A stretch of DNA of 24,264 bases. Origin: an uncultured Actinomycetes bacterium. Lineage in GTDB: Bacteria; Actinomycetota; Acidimicrobiia; Acidimicrobiales; Ilumatobacteraceae. The stretch lies in assembly GCA_903858075.1 (NCBI GenBank), contig CAIOHI010000273.1, forward strand, positions 1 through 24,264, written 5' to 3'. A program made the translations under genes and the position numbers. Each line of letters opens with the position of its first letter. Position 1 is the stretch's first letter. Below are positions 7,156 through 15,198 of the stretch, one piece after another. Under the pieces are notes generated by a model. It did no database searches and had not been told where the DNA came from. It saw only the letters and a list, made by a program, of their open reading frames with translations.

Positions 7156-7589
7156 AAGTGCTCAGCTACCCATCGCCCTACAGGGTCGTCTCCACCTGCA
7201 AGAAACCATGCATAGTGGGCGTGAAGACACTTCACTCCACGACGTGTTCCTGCAACACCACCACTTGGTTTTGGCCCCGTGTGTTGTGGTGGCAATAGTG
7301 AGTCACGTAACACTTGGTAGCGCAGATGTGCTGAAGCAATTTCTTCTTCGGCAATTTCGGCCTCAGACTGGTCAACCCCACCTATTGATTCAAGCCGTGC
7401 TACTGCGACGTATTCCTTTTTCCCTACCAACCAAAACAATGTAGGCATGGGTGTTCCATCGAAAAGTAGTGGCGCGTTTTGAACAACAATGGGGTCGCCA
7501 TTAACGCCCCGCACGACCACTTCAAAGTCGCCTTGCGGAGACCTACCCAAGAGTTCTGTCACGCGCTCAATATCGGCGGGTGATGCCAC
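7152..7589 (-). CDS. DUF501 family protein
   Basis: This 145-residue protein is a DUF501 member, a small family of unknown function found mostly in Actinomycetota and usually encoded between ftsB and ppx. The recognisable core is FEVVVRGVNGDPIVVQNAPL near the N-terminus and the conserved C-terminal region PSGGVAGTRRGVKCLHAHYA followed by WFLAGGDDPVGRW. The Cys and two His in KCLHAHYA look suited to metal binding or catalysis, but this is speculation. The start is GTG at 7589, with no clear Shine-Dalgarno sequence. The stop overlaps the ppx start by 4 bp. Upstream, where ftsB would normally be, lie coxG and the rest of the molybdenum hydroxylase region. Confidence 0.9.
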   Translation of the reverse strand: MASPADIERVTELLGRSPQGDFEVVVRGVNGDPIVVQNAPLLFDGTPMPTLFWLVGKKEYVAVARLESIGGVDQSEAEIAEEEIASAHLRYQVLRDSLLPPQHTGPKPSGGVAGTRRGVKCLHAHYAWFLAGGDDPVGRWVAEHL

Positions 7590-7609
7590 GAAAAAATTCA
7601 GTAGATCTT

Positions 7610-8260
7610 TTAGAGCACTGCAATAAGGACGATAATGAGCACAGCAATTCCTGCTACGACGGGCAGTGCACGCTTCAACATTGTTGAACCTGCTGCATCG
7701 AGCAAGTTGAGGGGGACTGCTTCAGGGGAGTCAATTTTGCGCACAACAGGCTCGGCTGATGTGGTTGACTCGACGACTTCTGCCGCTACAGGTTCTGCTG
7801 CTGTTTCGGTCGGAATTTCAGAAATAAGGGTGTTGAGGTTTTGCGAAAACTGTGCAAGCAATTTGTCGCTGATGTCGGCCATTGCGCCGCGACCAAACTG
7901 AGCAACTTTGCCAGTAACAGCAAGGTCGGTGTTCACTTCAACTTTTGTGCTGGTAGGAGAAATGCTGGTGAGCTGAGCGGTAATGAGCGCTGATGCGTTT
8001 CCTTTTCCGCCGGTGTCACGACCTTCACCTTTTAGTACTGCTTTGTGGTCAACATCGTTGCGCTCAAGGAAAGAAGCTTGACCTTTGAACTGTGCCTGAA
8101 TAGGCCCAACTTTTACTTTCACCACACCGCGGTAGGTATCGCCCTCAACTTCTTGCAGCTGTGCTCCTGGCAGGCACGGCGCAATGAGTTCAACGTTGGT
8201 GAGAATTTTCCATGCCTCGGCGACGGGCACATTGACGGTGAAATGATGATTTAGTTCCAT
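7610..8260 (-). CDS. coxG: CoxG-like SRPBCC family protein (CO dehydrogenase subunit G)
   Basis: CoxG proteins are membrane-linked factors of CO dehydrogenase-type enzymes, thought to recruit the enzyme to the membrane for electron transfer. The first 150 residues are an SRPBCC (START-like) domain beginning MELNHHFTVNVPVAEAWKIL and including PCLPGAQLQEV, typical of the CoxG group. An acidic and Ala/Glu-rich linker (about 150-190) leads to a C-terminal hydrophobic helix (LPVVAGIAVLIIVLIAVL), which would anchor it to the membrane. It starts 10 bp inside the end of the MobA-like gene, so the two are coupled. It is the last cox-type gene before DUF501, 20 bp away. A general lipid-binding role is possible, but the context favours CoxG. 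Confidence 0.88.
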   Translation of the reverse strand: MELNHHFTVNVPVAEAWKILTNVELIAPCLPGAQLQEVEGDTYRGVVKVKVGPIQAQFKGQASFLERNDVDHKAVLKGEGRDTGGKGNASALITAQLTSISPTSTKVEVNTDLAVTGKVAQFGRGAMADISDKLLAQFSQNLNTLISEIPTETAAEPVAAEVVESTTSAEPVVRKIDSPEAVPLNLLDAAGSTMLKRALPVVAGIAVLIIVLIAVL

Positions 8261-8853
8261 TGGTTGAGATCCTCAATCGTGTCGATATCAAAAGGTGACC
8301 CCGAGCAGAGTACTTGCTCTACGAGTTCGGGGCGACTGCTGATGAGATTTCGTGCCCCAAAATCTCCAAGTAAGGGGAGCAGTGGCCACACCTCGGCGGC
8401 GAGGAGGACGGGGTTTCCAGCCGTTTTCTGGCCATCGGGTTGCAGATATAGGGCCTGAGCAATGGGGGAGCCTGAGGAGGCCACAGCGACCCAATCGGAT
8501 GGCCTCACAAAGGGCTGGTCGCCAAGACCCACCACAATTGACGTGCCTCCTACTTGGCGAGCTGCGTGGATGCCTGCCTGCAGCGAACTGGCCTGGCCGG
8601 TTTGCCACTCTGGGTTATGAACCAAGGTGACCCCAGGGTGAGAGGTGGCATCGCTAGAGGGCTCAACTGCACCCCAGACCACGAATATGTGGGTGAACCC
8701 CGCCTCTACGACCGAGTTGACGGCGTGGGAGAGAACACTTTGACCACGCAACATGCTGTGGAGTTTGTGGGTGTCCCCTACAAACCTGCTGCCCGCGCCA
8801 GCGGCAAGAAGTATGGCAACCGTGGTAGCCGGCAGATGTTGAGGCGTGGTCAC
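8251..8853 (-). CDS. MobA/MocA-like molybdenum cofactor nucleotidyltransferase
   Basis: This family transfers CMP or GMP to molybdopterin; CO dehydrogenase-type enzymes need molybdopterin cytosine dinucleotide, so a MocA-like role is likely. The NTP-binding motif VAILLAAGAGSRFVG lies at about 12-26, followed by the Lys of THKL, and the metal-binding motif GLGDQPF lies mid-protein. The length from GTG 8853 is 200 residues, normal for MocA-type enzymes. An upstream extension (to 9165) would lie antisense to most of the NlpC/P60 gene and adds no family sequence. A GTG at 8868 is an alternative start, and neither has a clear ribosome binding site. The gene is the first of the MobA-coxG pair and sits divergently, 34 bp from nlpC. 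The cytidylyl versus guanylyl choice is inferred from context only. Confidence 0.87.
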   Translation of the reverse strand: MTTPQHLPATTVAILLAAGAGSRFVGDTHKLHSMLRGQSVLSHAVNSVVEAGFTHIFVVWGAVEPSSDATSHPGVTLVHNPEWQTGQASSLQAGIHAARQVGGTSIVVGLGDQPFVRPSDWVAVASSGSPIAQALYLQPDGQKTAGNPVLLAAEVWPLLPLLGDFGARNLISSRPELVEQVLCSGSPFDIDTIEDLNQWN

Positions 8854-8887
8854 ACTGCAATTTATCACTACGGTGTGGGGAGTACTT

Positions 8888-9667
8888 ATGTCACATTCAC
8901 GCCGCATCCATTCTGGGGGCATTTCTCTTGCCCGCGGGGTGAAACGCGCGATGGCTGTTGCAACTATTACCTCTGGCCTTGTGATGGGCTCAAGTTCTGC
9001 CACGCATGCTGGCGGAACTGCAGTGGTGGTGCCGCCAGCAGTAGTGCAAACCACATGGCGAGAACCACAGTTGCTCACAAAAGATGCACGCCCGCGGTTC
9101 GATGCAGTGAAAACAATTGCAGGTGAAGCACTCATTGCAATTGCCACTTTTATTGAAGTACCCACTACAGAAAATTTCGCCGCATTTCAAATATACCGCG
9201 CTGCATTAGTTACACGTGTAGCTGCTCGCGTGAACGAGTCGCGTGCAGCAATGTTGGAAGCCTGGTCACAGGCATCGTTAAAACACCAGATGGCACTTAT
9301 TGCTGGTCTCACAACATTGGGCGTTGGCTACGAATACGGTTCCGATAATCCAAAAAAAGGACTCGACTGTTCAGGGCTCGTTGCCTATGCGTGGAAACAA
9401 GTAGGAATTGCTTTGCCGCTGCAGTCGAAACGGCAATGGGAATCTTCTCGCGATGTAGAACAAAAAGATGCTCTGCCTGGTGACGTTGTTTGGTATCCGG
9501 GCCACACCATGATGTACCTCGGAGTGGGCGATGCAGTGCTGCATTCGGCACGTGAAAATTTGGGTGTGCGTCTTGGTCGCATCAACTGGAAACAAATTCC
9601 GCGCGTTAAATTTGGAAATCCGGAAGTTTCACTTCTGTCAGTGAATAGGACCGCTGGCGTCTTTTAA
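8888..9667 (+). CDS. Secreted NlpC/P60 family peptidoglycan hydrolase
   Basis: NlpC/P60 enzymes cleave peptide bonds in the peptidoglycan stem (often D-Glu-mDAP) and are important in actinomycete cell separation. The 259-residue protein starts at ATG 8888, with GGGGAG placed 5 nt before it. A long basic N-region and hydrophobic stretch (RAMAVATITSGLVMG) give a signal peptide ending near ATHAGG (about 41). A mostly helical region (about 60-130) precedes the catalytic domain. The nucleophile is Cys161 in LDCSGLVAYAW and the base is His206 in YPGHTMMYLG. It lies on the strand opposite the cox accessory genes and overlaps the 3' end of the XdhC gene by 30 bp. Its relation to the molybdenum hydroxylase is probably only positional. 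Confidence 0.93.
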   Translation: MSHSRRIHSGGISLARGVKRAMAVATITSGLVMGSSSATHAGGTAVVVPPAVVQTTWREPQLLTKDARPRFDAVKTIAGEALIAIATFIEVPTTENFAAFQIYRAALVTRVAARVNESRAAMLEAWSQASLKHQMALIAGLTTLGVGYEYGSDNPKKGLDCSGLVAYAWKQVGIALPLQSKRQWESSRDVEQKDALPGDVVWYPGHTMMYLGVGDAVLHSARENLGVRLGRINWKQIPRVKFGNPEVSLLSVNRTAGVF

Positions 9668-10762
9668 CGACGGCGATTGGCGCCCAGTGCGTTGCGCAAT
9701 AATTTCTGCACAGATGGAAATAGCGGTTTCTTCAGGCGTTCTGGCACCAAGGTCGAGACCTATTGGCGACATGAGTCGAGCGAGGTCGGTGGGCGACGTG
9801 ACTCCGGCAATGGCGAGTCGCTCTATGCGTTTCGTGTGAGTTTTGCGCGAGCCCATGACCCCGATGTAGCCAGCTTTTGTGCCTAAAGCACCTTGAATGG
9901 CAGGCACGTCAAATTTTGCATCGTGTGTAAGAACGCATACCGCATCGCGCGCAGTGAGTGACTTGCCGTGACTTTCAAAATAGGCATTTGGCCAGGTGAC
10001 AACAACCTCATCGGCCATGGGGAAACGTCGTCGGGTAGCGAACACTTCTCGCGCATCGCAAACGGTGACGTGGTAGCCAAGAATTTTCGCCACTCGGGCA
10101 AGTGCTGCGGTGAAGTCGACTGCACCAAAAATCCACATGTGTGGAGGTGGTGCAAAACTTTCCACAAAAATTTTCACCATGGGTGTGTCGTCAAGATCTT
10201 CAGGTGTTGTTTGGCCGTCGGCGCCATAATGCCGAACGCCTGTTGTGCCAGCCTCAAGTTCACCGAGCGTGTCACGAGCAACAATGCGGTCGAGTTCAAT
10301 ATTTCCTAGCGAACCCATTGGGGAGAGCTGTGGAGAAACAATGAGCCATGATCCAACATGTGGGCCTTCAATAATTGTTGCGAGCCCAACAGGAGCTTGC
10401 TGTTTTGTTCGCTCGGCAAGTGCCTGCACAGATGAATTTGCAAGATACTCATCGAGTGGTTGTATGAAGAGATGAATGATGCCGCCACAAGTGAGACCAA
10501 CGGCAAAGGCTTCATCGTCGGAATAGCCAAAGGTGATGATTCCTGGAGATTTTTCGCCAGCCAAAATGGCAAGGGCTTCACTTACTACTGCACCTTCAAC
10601 ACAACCACCACTTACTGAGCCCACCACTTCACCATTTTCGGCAACTGCCATGGCGGCTCCTGGCTCACGCGGGCCAGAGCCTTCAACATCAATTACTCGT
10701 GCAACGGCAACACGTAAGCCACGCTGATGCCATTGTGCGAAGTCATTGAAAAGTTCACGCAT
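9638..10762 (-). CDS. xdhC: XdhC/CoxI family molybdenum hydroxylase maturation protein
   Basis: XdhC-type chaperones bind molybdopterin, promote its sulfuration and deliver it to the large subunit of xanthine dehydrogenase-family enzymes. The 374-residue protein has the N-terminal XdhC/CoxI domain, with VEGSGPREPGAAMAV and SVSGGCVEGAV (including the conserved Cys). A C-terminal Rossmann domain contains WIFGAVDFTAALARVAKILG, a CVLTHDAKFDVPAI segment, and the family-typical YIGVMGSRKTHTKR. The C-terminal RTPEETAISICAEIIA is also characteristic. It is preceded by coxE with a 43-bp gap and is the last gene of the coxD-coxE-xdhC run. In cox operons this position may be called coxF or coxI; those names overlap, so the family name is safer. 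Confidence 0.9.
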   Translation of the reverse strand: MRELFNDFAQWHQRGLRVAVARVIDVEGSGPREPGAAMAVAENGEVVGSVSGGCVEGAVVSEALAILAGEKSPGIITFGYSDDEAFAVGLTCGGIIHLFIQPLDEYLANSSVQALAERTKQQAPVGLATIIEGPHVGSWLIVSPQLSPMGSLGNIELDRIVARDTLGELEAGTTGVRHYGADGQTTPEDLDDTPMVKIFVESFAPPPHMWIFGAVDFTAALARVAKILGYHVTVCDAREVFATRRRFPMADEVVVTWPNAYFESHGKSLTARDAVCVLTHDAKFDVPAIQGALGTKAGYIGVMGSRKTHTKRIERLAIAGVTSPTDLARLMSPIGLDLGARTPEETAISICAEIIAQRTGRQSPSLKDASGPIH

Positions 10763-10805
10763 AGATACTCAAAGTGTACGGACTCGGGGAATGGTACGGA
10801 TTGTG

Positions 10806-11939
10806 CTATTCCAAGTTTGCGATAATTTTGCACAACTCATTTAAGGCATCAACAGAGTGACCCTCTACAAAGTCGTCGGTGTGTGCGAGTGCAGCAGCCA
10901 TGCCCTTAGCGAGAGGCGCATAGCCCGGGGTCACCTTCAGCGGATTCACCCAAATAATGCGATGAGCAACACGGTGGAGGCGTTCCATTTGTGCCGATAG
11001 CACTTCGGGGTCGCCGCGATCCCAGCCATCAGAGAGCACGACCACAATGGAGCCGCGAGCGATGCCGCGAACACCCCAGGAATCGTTGAATGTACGTAGG
11101 CATTCACCGAGGCGCGTGCCACCGCTCCAGTCGGCTACTTGTTCGCTCGCACGTGTGAGCGCATAGTCGGGGTCGCGTGCCGATAGTTCTTTAGTGAGGC
11201 GGGTGAGTCGCGTGCCGAACGTAAAAGCTTCCACGCGACGACGACCGACAACTGCCGCATGAACGAAGCGTAAAAATGCCCGTGAATAGGGTTCCATGGA
11301 ACCTGAGATATCGAGAAGTAAAACGAGACGACGCATCTTTTCATCGGGCTCGCGCCAGTATCTGCGAATTGGTTCACCACCTGTGCGCAATGAGGCTCGT
11401 ACGGTGCGACGCACGTCGGGGGCATGTTGGCGGCGCTTTGCACGCCGCGTACGTAGAGACCTTCGCGTAGGGCCTGCGAGGCGGAGTTGGTGCATGAGGT
11501 CTTGCGCGAGACGCAGCTCATCGTGTGAGTATTCGGCAAAATCTTTTTTACGTAGTGATTCAACGGCAGAAAATCGCAGGGTCAAAGTGAGGTCTGCATC
11601 GCTGGGTTCTGCATCGCCATCTCCGTCGCCTTCGTCGTCATCTACTGCTAGTTCGATGCGGAGAGTCTCAACTTCTTCCTCAATATTTTCCGAAAAACGA
11701 TTTTCCCAAAAGACACGAAATGCACGATCGAAAACTTCACGGTCTTCTGGCCTTCGAATGAGGGTGGAATGTGCAGCCCAATAAACATTGGATTGTTCAT
11801 TGATACCAACTCTGTGCAGGGCTTTGACAAAAGTAAGAACACTGTCGACCGGAGCAACTACACCAACTCCGCGCAATACGCGAGCAAATGCAACTGCCAT
11901 TTCCTCTGCACTAGATGCGGTATGGGAAAGTGTGGTCAT
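10806..11939 (-). CDS. coxE: CoxE-like von Willebrand factor A domain protein
   Basis: CoxE works with the AAA ATPase CoxD; in the well-studied CO dehydrogenase, CoxD and CoxE are needed to build the copper-sulfur part of the active site. The 377-residue protein carries a C-terminal VWA domain with the MIDAS motif DISGS at 210-214, a downstream WSGGTRLGECL (Thr of the MIDAS) and VVLSDGWDRGD (Asp). The N-terminal half has an acidic low-complexity run (DDDEGDGDGDAEPSDAD) and a basic cluster (RRSLRTRRAKRRQ), both common in CoxE. The gene starts 2 bp after the AAA ATPase stop, so the pair is almost certainly co-transcribed. In form II systems without the copper site, this pair must do something else, perhaps cofactor insertion. 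Confidence 0.9.
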   Translation of the reverse strand: MTTLSHTASSAEEMAVAFARVLRGVGVVAPVDSVLTFVKALHRVGINEQSNVYWAAHSTLIRRPEDREVFDRAFRVFWENRFSENIEEEVETLRIELAVDDDEGDGDGDAEPSDADLTLTLRFSAVESLRKKDFAEYSHDELRLAQDLMHQLRLAGPTRRSLRTRRAKRRQHAPDVRRTVRASLRTGGEPIRRYWREPDEKMRRLVLLLDISGSMEPYSRAFLRFVHAAVVGRRRVEAFTFGTRLTRLTKELSARDPDYALTRASEQVADWSGGTRLGECLRTFNDSWGVRGIARGSIVVVLSDGWDRGDPEVLSAQMERLHRVAHRIIWVNPLKVTPGYAPLAKGMAAALAHTDDFVEGHSVDALNELCKIIANLE

Positions 11940-11941
11940 TG

Positions 11942-12874
11942 CTAGCCGTGAAATGCGCCGCGTTCAAGGGCTTGCTTGACGAGAGCATTTACTCCGGTCT
12001 CGCGAACTCTTGCATGATCTTCGCGGTACTTCAAGACTGCACCAAGTGTTGAGTCAACAAATGCTTCGTTGAGTTCTTGTGCGCCCAATTTGCCCAGAGC
12101 AGTTGCCCAGTCAATTGTTTCAGCAATGCCCGGCGGCTTATAGAGCTGCATTTCGCGCAGTGCTTCAACGGCGCCGGCTACTTGGCGAGCAAGCACCGTA
12201 GAAATATCGGGAACGCGCAGCTTGACAATGGCTACTTCACGATCAAAACCTGGGTGGTCGACCCAGTGGTAGAGACAGCGGCGCTTCAGTGCATCGTGAA
12301 CATCGCGGGTGCGGTTTGACGTGAGAATGACAACTGGTGGCGTTGTTGCACGGTAGGTACCAAGCTCGGGGATGGTGATTTGAAAATCGGAGAGAACCTC
12401 AAGGAGGTAGGCCTCGAACTCATCGTCAGCACGGTCAATTTCATCGATGAGAAGAACGGGTGTTGGGCCATTTGTTGGTTCAATTGCTCTGAGAAGCGCA
12501 CGCTTGAGCAGGAACTTTTCGTTGTACAGCTCTTCTTCTAAACGAGCTGTTCCACTGCCAGCTGCTTCGCCTGAAGCTTCTGCTGCACGAAGGTGAAGAA
12601 GTTGGCGCGAGTAGTCCCAGTCGTATACGGCTTGGCTGATGTCGATGCCTTCGTAACACTGCAAGCGAATGAGTTCTGCGTTGCGCGCTTCGGCAATTAC
12701 TTTTGCAAGCTCTGTTTTGCCAACGCCAGCTTCACCTTCAAGGAGAAGTGGACGATTCAAAGTGAGAGCAAGAAAAACTGCAGTGGCGATACCGTCGTCA
12801 ACGAGGTAGTCGTGTGCAGTCAGTGCGTTGCGCACTTCATCGGGAGTCCGTGGGACGTCGGAAAGATACGCCAT
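11942..12874 (-). CDS. coxD: CoxD-like MoxR-family AAA+ ATPase
   Basis: MoxR ATPases paired with VWA proteins act as chaperones for complex metalloenzymes. This 310-residue protein has Walker A GEAGVGKT (47-54, Lys53) and Walker B LLIDEID with Asp144-Glu145. Sensor 1 is in VVILTSNRTRDVHDALKRRC, where the Arg finger region is also seen. The order LNRPLLLEGEAGVGKTE is typical of the CoxD/MoxR group. Its start codon is preceded by TGGGTA rather than a clear Shine-Dalgarno sequence. Upstream lies the 54-bp palindromic repeat, in the 66-bp gap after the flavin oxidoreductase gene. It is the first gene of the accessory run coxD-coxE-xdhC, and a promoter may lie just downstream of the repeat (TAGGAT at 12888-12883). 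Confidence 0.9.
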   Translation of the reverse strand: MAYLSDVPRTPDEVRNALTAHDYLVDDGIATAVFLALTLNRPLLLEGEAGVGKTELAKVIAEARNAELIRLQCYEGIDISQAVYDWDYSRQLLHLRAAEASGEAAGSGTARLEEELYNEKFLLKRALLRAIEPTNGPTPVLLIDEIDRADDEFEAYLLEVLSDFQITIPELGTYRATTPPVVILTSNRTRDVHDALKRRCLYHWVDHPGFDREVAIVKLRVPDISTVLARQVAGAVEALREMQLYKPPGIAETIDWATALGKLGAQELNEAFVDSTLGAVLKYREDHARVRETGVNALVKQALERGAFHG

Positions 12875-12886
12875 TACCCATAAATC

Positions 12887-12940
12887 CTAAGGGTTCTCGG
12901 CGCCGTATGCCCCGTTTTACGCAACAATCCGCGCCGAAAA
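12887..12940 (-). repeat. 54-bp palindromic repeat, copy 1
   Basis: Read on the minus strand it starts directly after the TAG stop of the flavin oxidoreductase gene. It has a 10-nt arm TTTTCGGCGC (12940-12931), a 27-nt middle, a matching arm GCGCCGAGAA (12903-12894) and a tail CCCTTAG. It differs from copy 2 at 7 of 54 positions. The arm change creates a U-G pair in RNA, so the hairpin is kept. There is no poly-T tract after it. It may be a terminator, an RNA stability element or a small palindromic mobile element. Confidence 0.8.
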
Positions 12941-14362
12941 CTAGGTGTCGAAGCCTAAACCGAGACGGTCGAGCGATTTCAACCACACATTTCGCTTGCC
13001 CGTTTTATCTTCTCTATCGAGCGACCATCGAGTGGCTTGAATACCTGCGAAACGGAATGGCTCAGGCGGAAAGGGAAGGGGTTTGTCTTGAACAAATTTT
13101 GTTGAAGTGGCTTTGCTGCGCCGTCCGTCGAGGAGATCGAGCATTACTTCTGCTCCGAATCGCGTAGAAGCTGTGCCGAGACCCGTGTAACCGAGTGCAT
13201 ATGCAACACGTCCACCCATGGCGCGACCCCAAAAAACGCTGAAGCGTGTGCAGGTATCAATTGCACCACCCCATGCATGGGAAAACCGTACGCCTTCGAG
13301 TTGCGGAAATGTTTGGAAGAAGTGTTGCGAGAGAAGTGCCCATGACTCGGGGCGTGATTCGAGTTCTGTATTCATCTTCCCGCCGAAGTAGTACATAGCG
13401 TCGTAGCCGCCCCACAAAATGCGGTTGTCGGCGGTCAGGCGGTAGTAATGAAATTGATTAGGAATATCGGATATGCCTTGGCGGTTTTCCCAACCGATGC
13501 TGGCAAGTTGTGCCGGTGTGAGCGGCTCGGTGACGAGGCAATAGTCGTAAACAGGTGCAACATAGTGACCTAAACGCTTGAGCAGTGGTTTAAAAGCGTT
13601 TGTTCCTAGTGCAACTTTTCCGGCACGCACTCGGCCAAGAGGGGTATCAACCAAAACACCTACGCCGTCTTTTTCAACACTGATTGCTTTGCTGTCTTCG
13701 TAGATGCGAACACCCAAAGATTCGGCTGCGGTTTTCAAACCCCATGCAAGGCGAGCGGGGTCAATGAGTGCGGCACGATCTTTGCGCCAGAGGCCACCCG
13801 AGTAGGTGGGTGAGTGCACCTGGCTGCGCAATGTCTCTTGATCGAGCCATTCAACAGATTGCCCAAGTGAACGGAGTTGTTGGTAATCGTCACGAAGTTC
13901 TGCAAGGTACGAGGCGGGGTGCGAGCTCGTTGCAACATCAATTGCGCCGGTGCGCTCATAGTCGCAGTCGATGTTGTAACGGCGAATGGCTGATTCAATT
14001 TCGTTAAGGTTCTGCAGGCCCAGTTCTTCCAAGACGTTCACTTCATTGGGGAAGCGCTGCTGAGCATTTGCTACACCGTGGGTAAGTGATGAATCCATGA
14101 AGCCGCCATTGCGCCCGCTTGCAGCAGACCCCACTTCGTGGGCGTCGATGAGAATGACGTCGCGTGACGGGTCGCGCTCTTTTGCAATGATGGCGGTCCA
14201 AAGCCCGGTGTATCCGCCTCCAACAATGCACAAATCGCAACTTTCGCTACGTACGAGTGTCGGATTCGAGTCGGGCTCGTCGGCATCGTCATACCAGTAT
14301 GGATACGGATCTGCGTCAGCAATTGCGTCGAGATGACGCATGTCGATAGCTGGATTGTCCAT
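12941..14362 (-). CDS. FAD-dependent oxidoreductase of the DAO superfamily (amine oxidase-like)
   Basis: DAO-family enzymes oxidise C-N bonds of amino acids or amines with FAD. The 473-residue protein has the dinucleotide-binding motif CDLCIVGGGYTG (42-53), followed by the adenine-ribose contact Asp in VILIDA and the characteristic GSAASGRNGGFMD. A second nucleotide-binding stretch and the C-terminal segment YALGYTGLGTASTRFG match the gamma-glutamylputrescine oxidase-like group. The N-terminal motif ADPYPYWYDD is seen in such proteins. ATG 14362 is preferred because AGGGG lies 8 nt before it; a GTG at 14371 is an alternative. It is divergent from the SDR gene and ends just before repeat copy 1. 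The substrate (polyamine derivative, amino acid or other) is unknown, and so is any link to the molybdenum enzyme. Confidence 0.9.
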   Translation of the reverse strand: MDNPAIDMRHLDAIADADPYPYWYDDADEPDSNPTLVRSESCDLCIVGGGYTGLWTAIIAKERDPSRDVILIDAHEVGSAASGRNGGFMDSSLTHGVANAQQRFPNEVNVLEELGLQNLNEIESAIRRYNIDCDYERTGAIDVATSSHPASYLAELRDDYQQLRSLGQSVEWLDQETLRSQVHSPTYSGGLWRKDRAALIDPARLAWGLKTAAESLGVRIYEDSKAISVEKDGVGVLVDTPLGRVRAGKVALGTNAFKPLLKRLGHYVAPVYDYCLVTEPLTPAQLASIGWENRQGISDIPNQFHYYRLTADNRILWGGYDAMYYFGGKMNTELESRPESWALLSQHFFQTFPQLEGVRFSHAWGGAIDTCTRFSVFWGRAMGGRVAYALGYTGLGTASTRFGAEVMLDLLDGRRSKATSTKFVQDKPLPFPPEPFRFAGIQATRWSLDREDKTGKRNVWLKSLDRLGLGFDT

Positions 14363-14432
14363 TGTTCTCACCCCTAGGTAATAAGCACCTTACCGCACTC
14401 ATTGGGCAATGGGCACCGCCTTCCATATTCAG

Positions 14433-14438
14433 TAATGT
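14433..14438 (+). promoter_or_regulatory. Putative -10 box of a leaderless SDR promoter
   Basis: TAATGT ends exactly 6 nt before the ATG at 14445, and there is no Shine-Dalgarno sequence. The spacing is the same as at queF and the two crotonase genes. No clear -35 hexamer is visible at the normal distance. Confidence 0.4.
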
Positions 14439-14444
14439 CTTCAT

Positions 14445-15191
14445 ATGGATTTAGGAATCGTCGGTAAAAAGGCTGTTGTTGCAGCAGGAACTTCTGGGTT
14501 GGGTCTCGCAAGTGCAGTATCACTAGCTGCGAACGGGGCACACGTTGTTATTTGTGGTCGCAACCAAGAACGGCTCGATGCAGCAGTCGCAACAGTGGGT
14601 CATGGGTGCATTGGAATAGCACACGATGTATCGGAGCAAAAAGGTGCTCGTGCATTTGTGGAAGACGCGATGAGCCGTCTTGGTGGAGTTGATATTTTGG
14701 TGACAAATGGTGGAGGTCCACCACCGGGAAATGCAATTGACATGCCAATCGAGATGTATTCAATGGCTCTTGAGCTCAGTCTTTTGTCGGTTATTTCAAT
14801 GTGTCAAACAGCGCTGCCAAATATGCGTGAAACGGGTTGGGGTCGCATTATTGCCATCACTTCTATTTCGGTTCGCCAACCCATTCCACAAATTGCTCTT
14901 TCGAACACTGCGCGTGCGGGTGTCACTGGATATTTGAAATCATTAGCTGGCGATGTGGCGTCAATGGGAATCACAGTGAACACTGTGCAACCAGGTGTTC
15001 ATGCCACAGACCGCATTAAGGGTGTGTACGGGAGTTCGTTAGAAGCAATGGCAACAAGTATCCCCGTCGGATTCGTGGGCGACCCTGGTGACTTTGGTGA
15101 AGCGGTTGCATTTCTTGCGAGTCAGCAAGCCAAATTCATAACAGGAGCAAGTATCAATATCGATGGTGGCCAGTTCGCTGGTTTGCAGTAA
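14445..15191 (+). CDS. SDR-family protein with altered catalytic residues
   Basis: This 248-residue protein has the Rossmann fold of short-chain dehydrogenases, with the coenzyme loop AAGTSGLGLA (13-22) and TNGGG (87-91) in place of the usual NNAG. The Arg in CGRNQERLD (Arg39) suggests NADP binding. The usual catalytic Tyr-x3-Lys is absent: the aligned stretch ALSNTARAGV has Ser153 and Arg157 instead, while the Ser region TSIS (139-142) is kept. Similar SN-x2-R variants occur in a subgroup of actinobacterial SDRs annotated as 3-oxoacyl-ACP reductase-like, so the change may define a group rather than a dead gene. The C-terminal ITGASINIDGG is normal for SDRs. It is followed after 7 bp by the Dabb gene, and the two probably form an operon. 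Confidence 0.9.
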   Translation: MDLGIVGKKAVVAAGTSGLGLASAVSLAANGAHVVICGRNQERLDAAVATVGHGCIGIAHDVSEQKGARAFVEDAMSRLGGVDILVTNGGGPPPGNAIDMPIEMYSMALELSLLSVISMCQTALPNMRETGWGRIIAITSISVRQPIPQIALSNTARAGVTGYLKSLAGDVASMGITVNTVQPGVHATDRIKGVYGSSLEAMATSIPVGFVGDPGDFGEAVAFLASQQAKFITGASINIDGGQFAGLQ

Positions 15192-15198
15192 GGACCAA

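Noticed and set aside
8854..9165. N-terminal extension of the MobA-like protein
   Set aside because: It would run antisense to the NlpC/P60 gene and shows no nucleotidyltransferase sequence; the family motif starts within 12 residues of GTG 8853.
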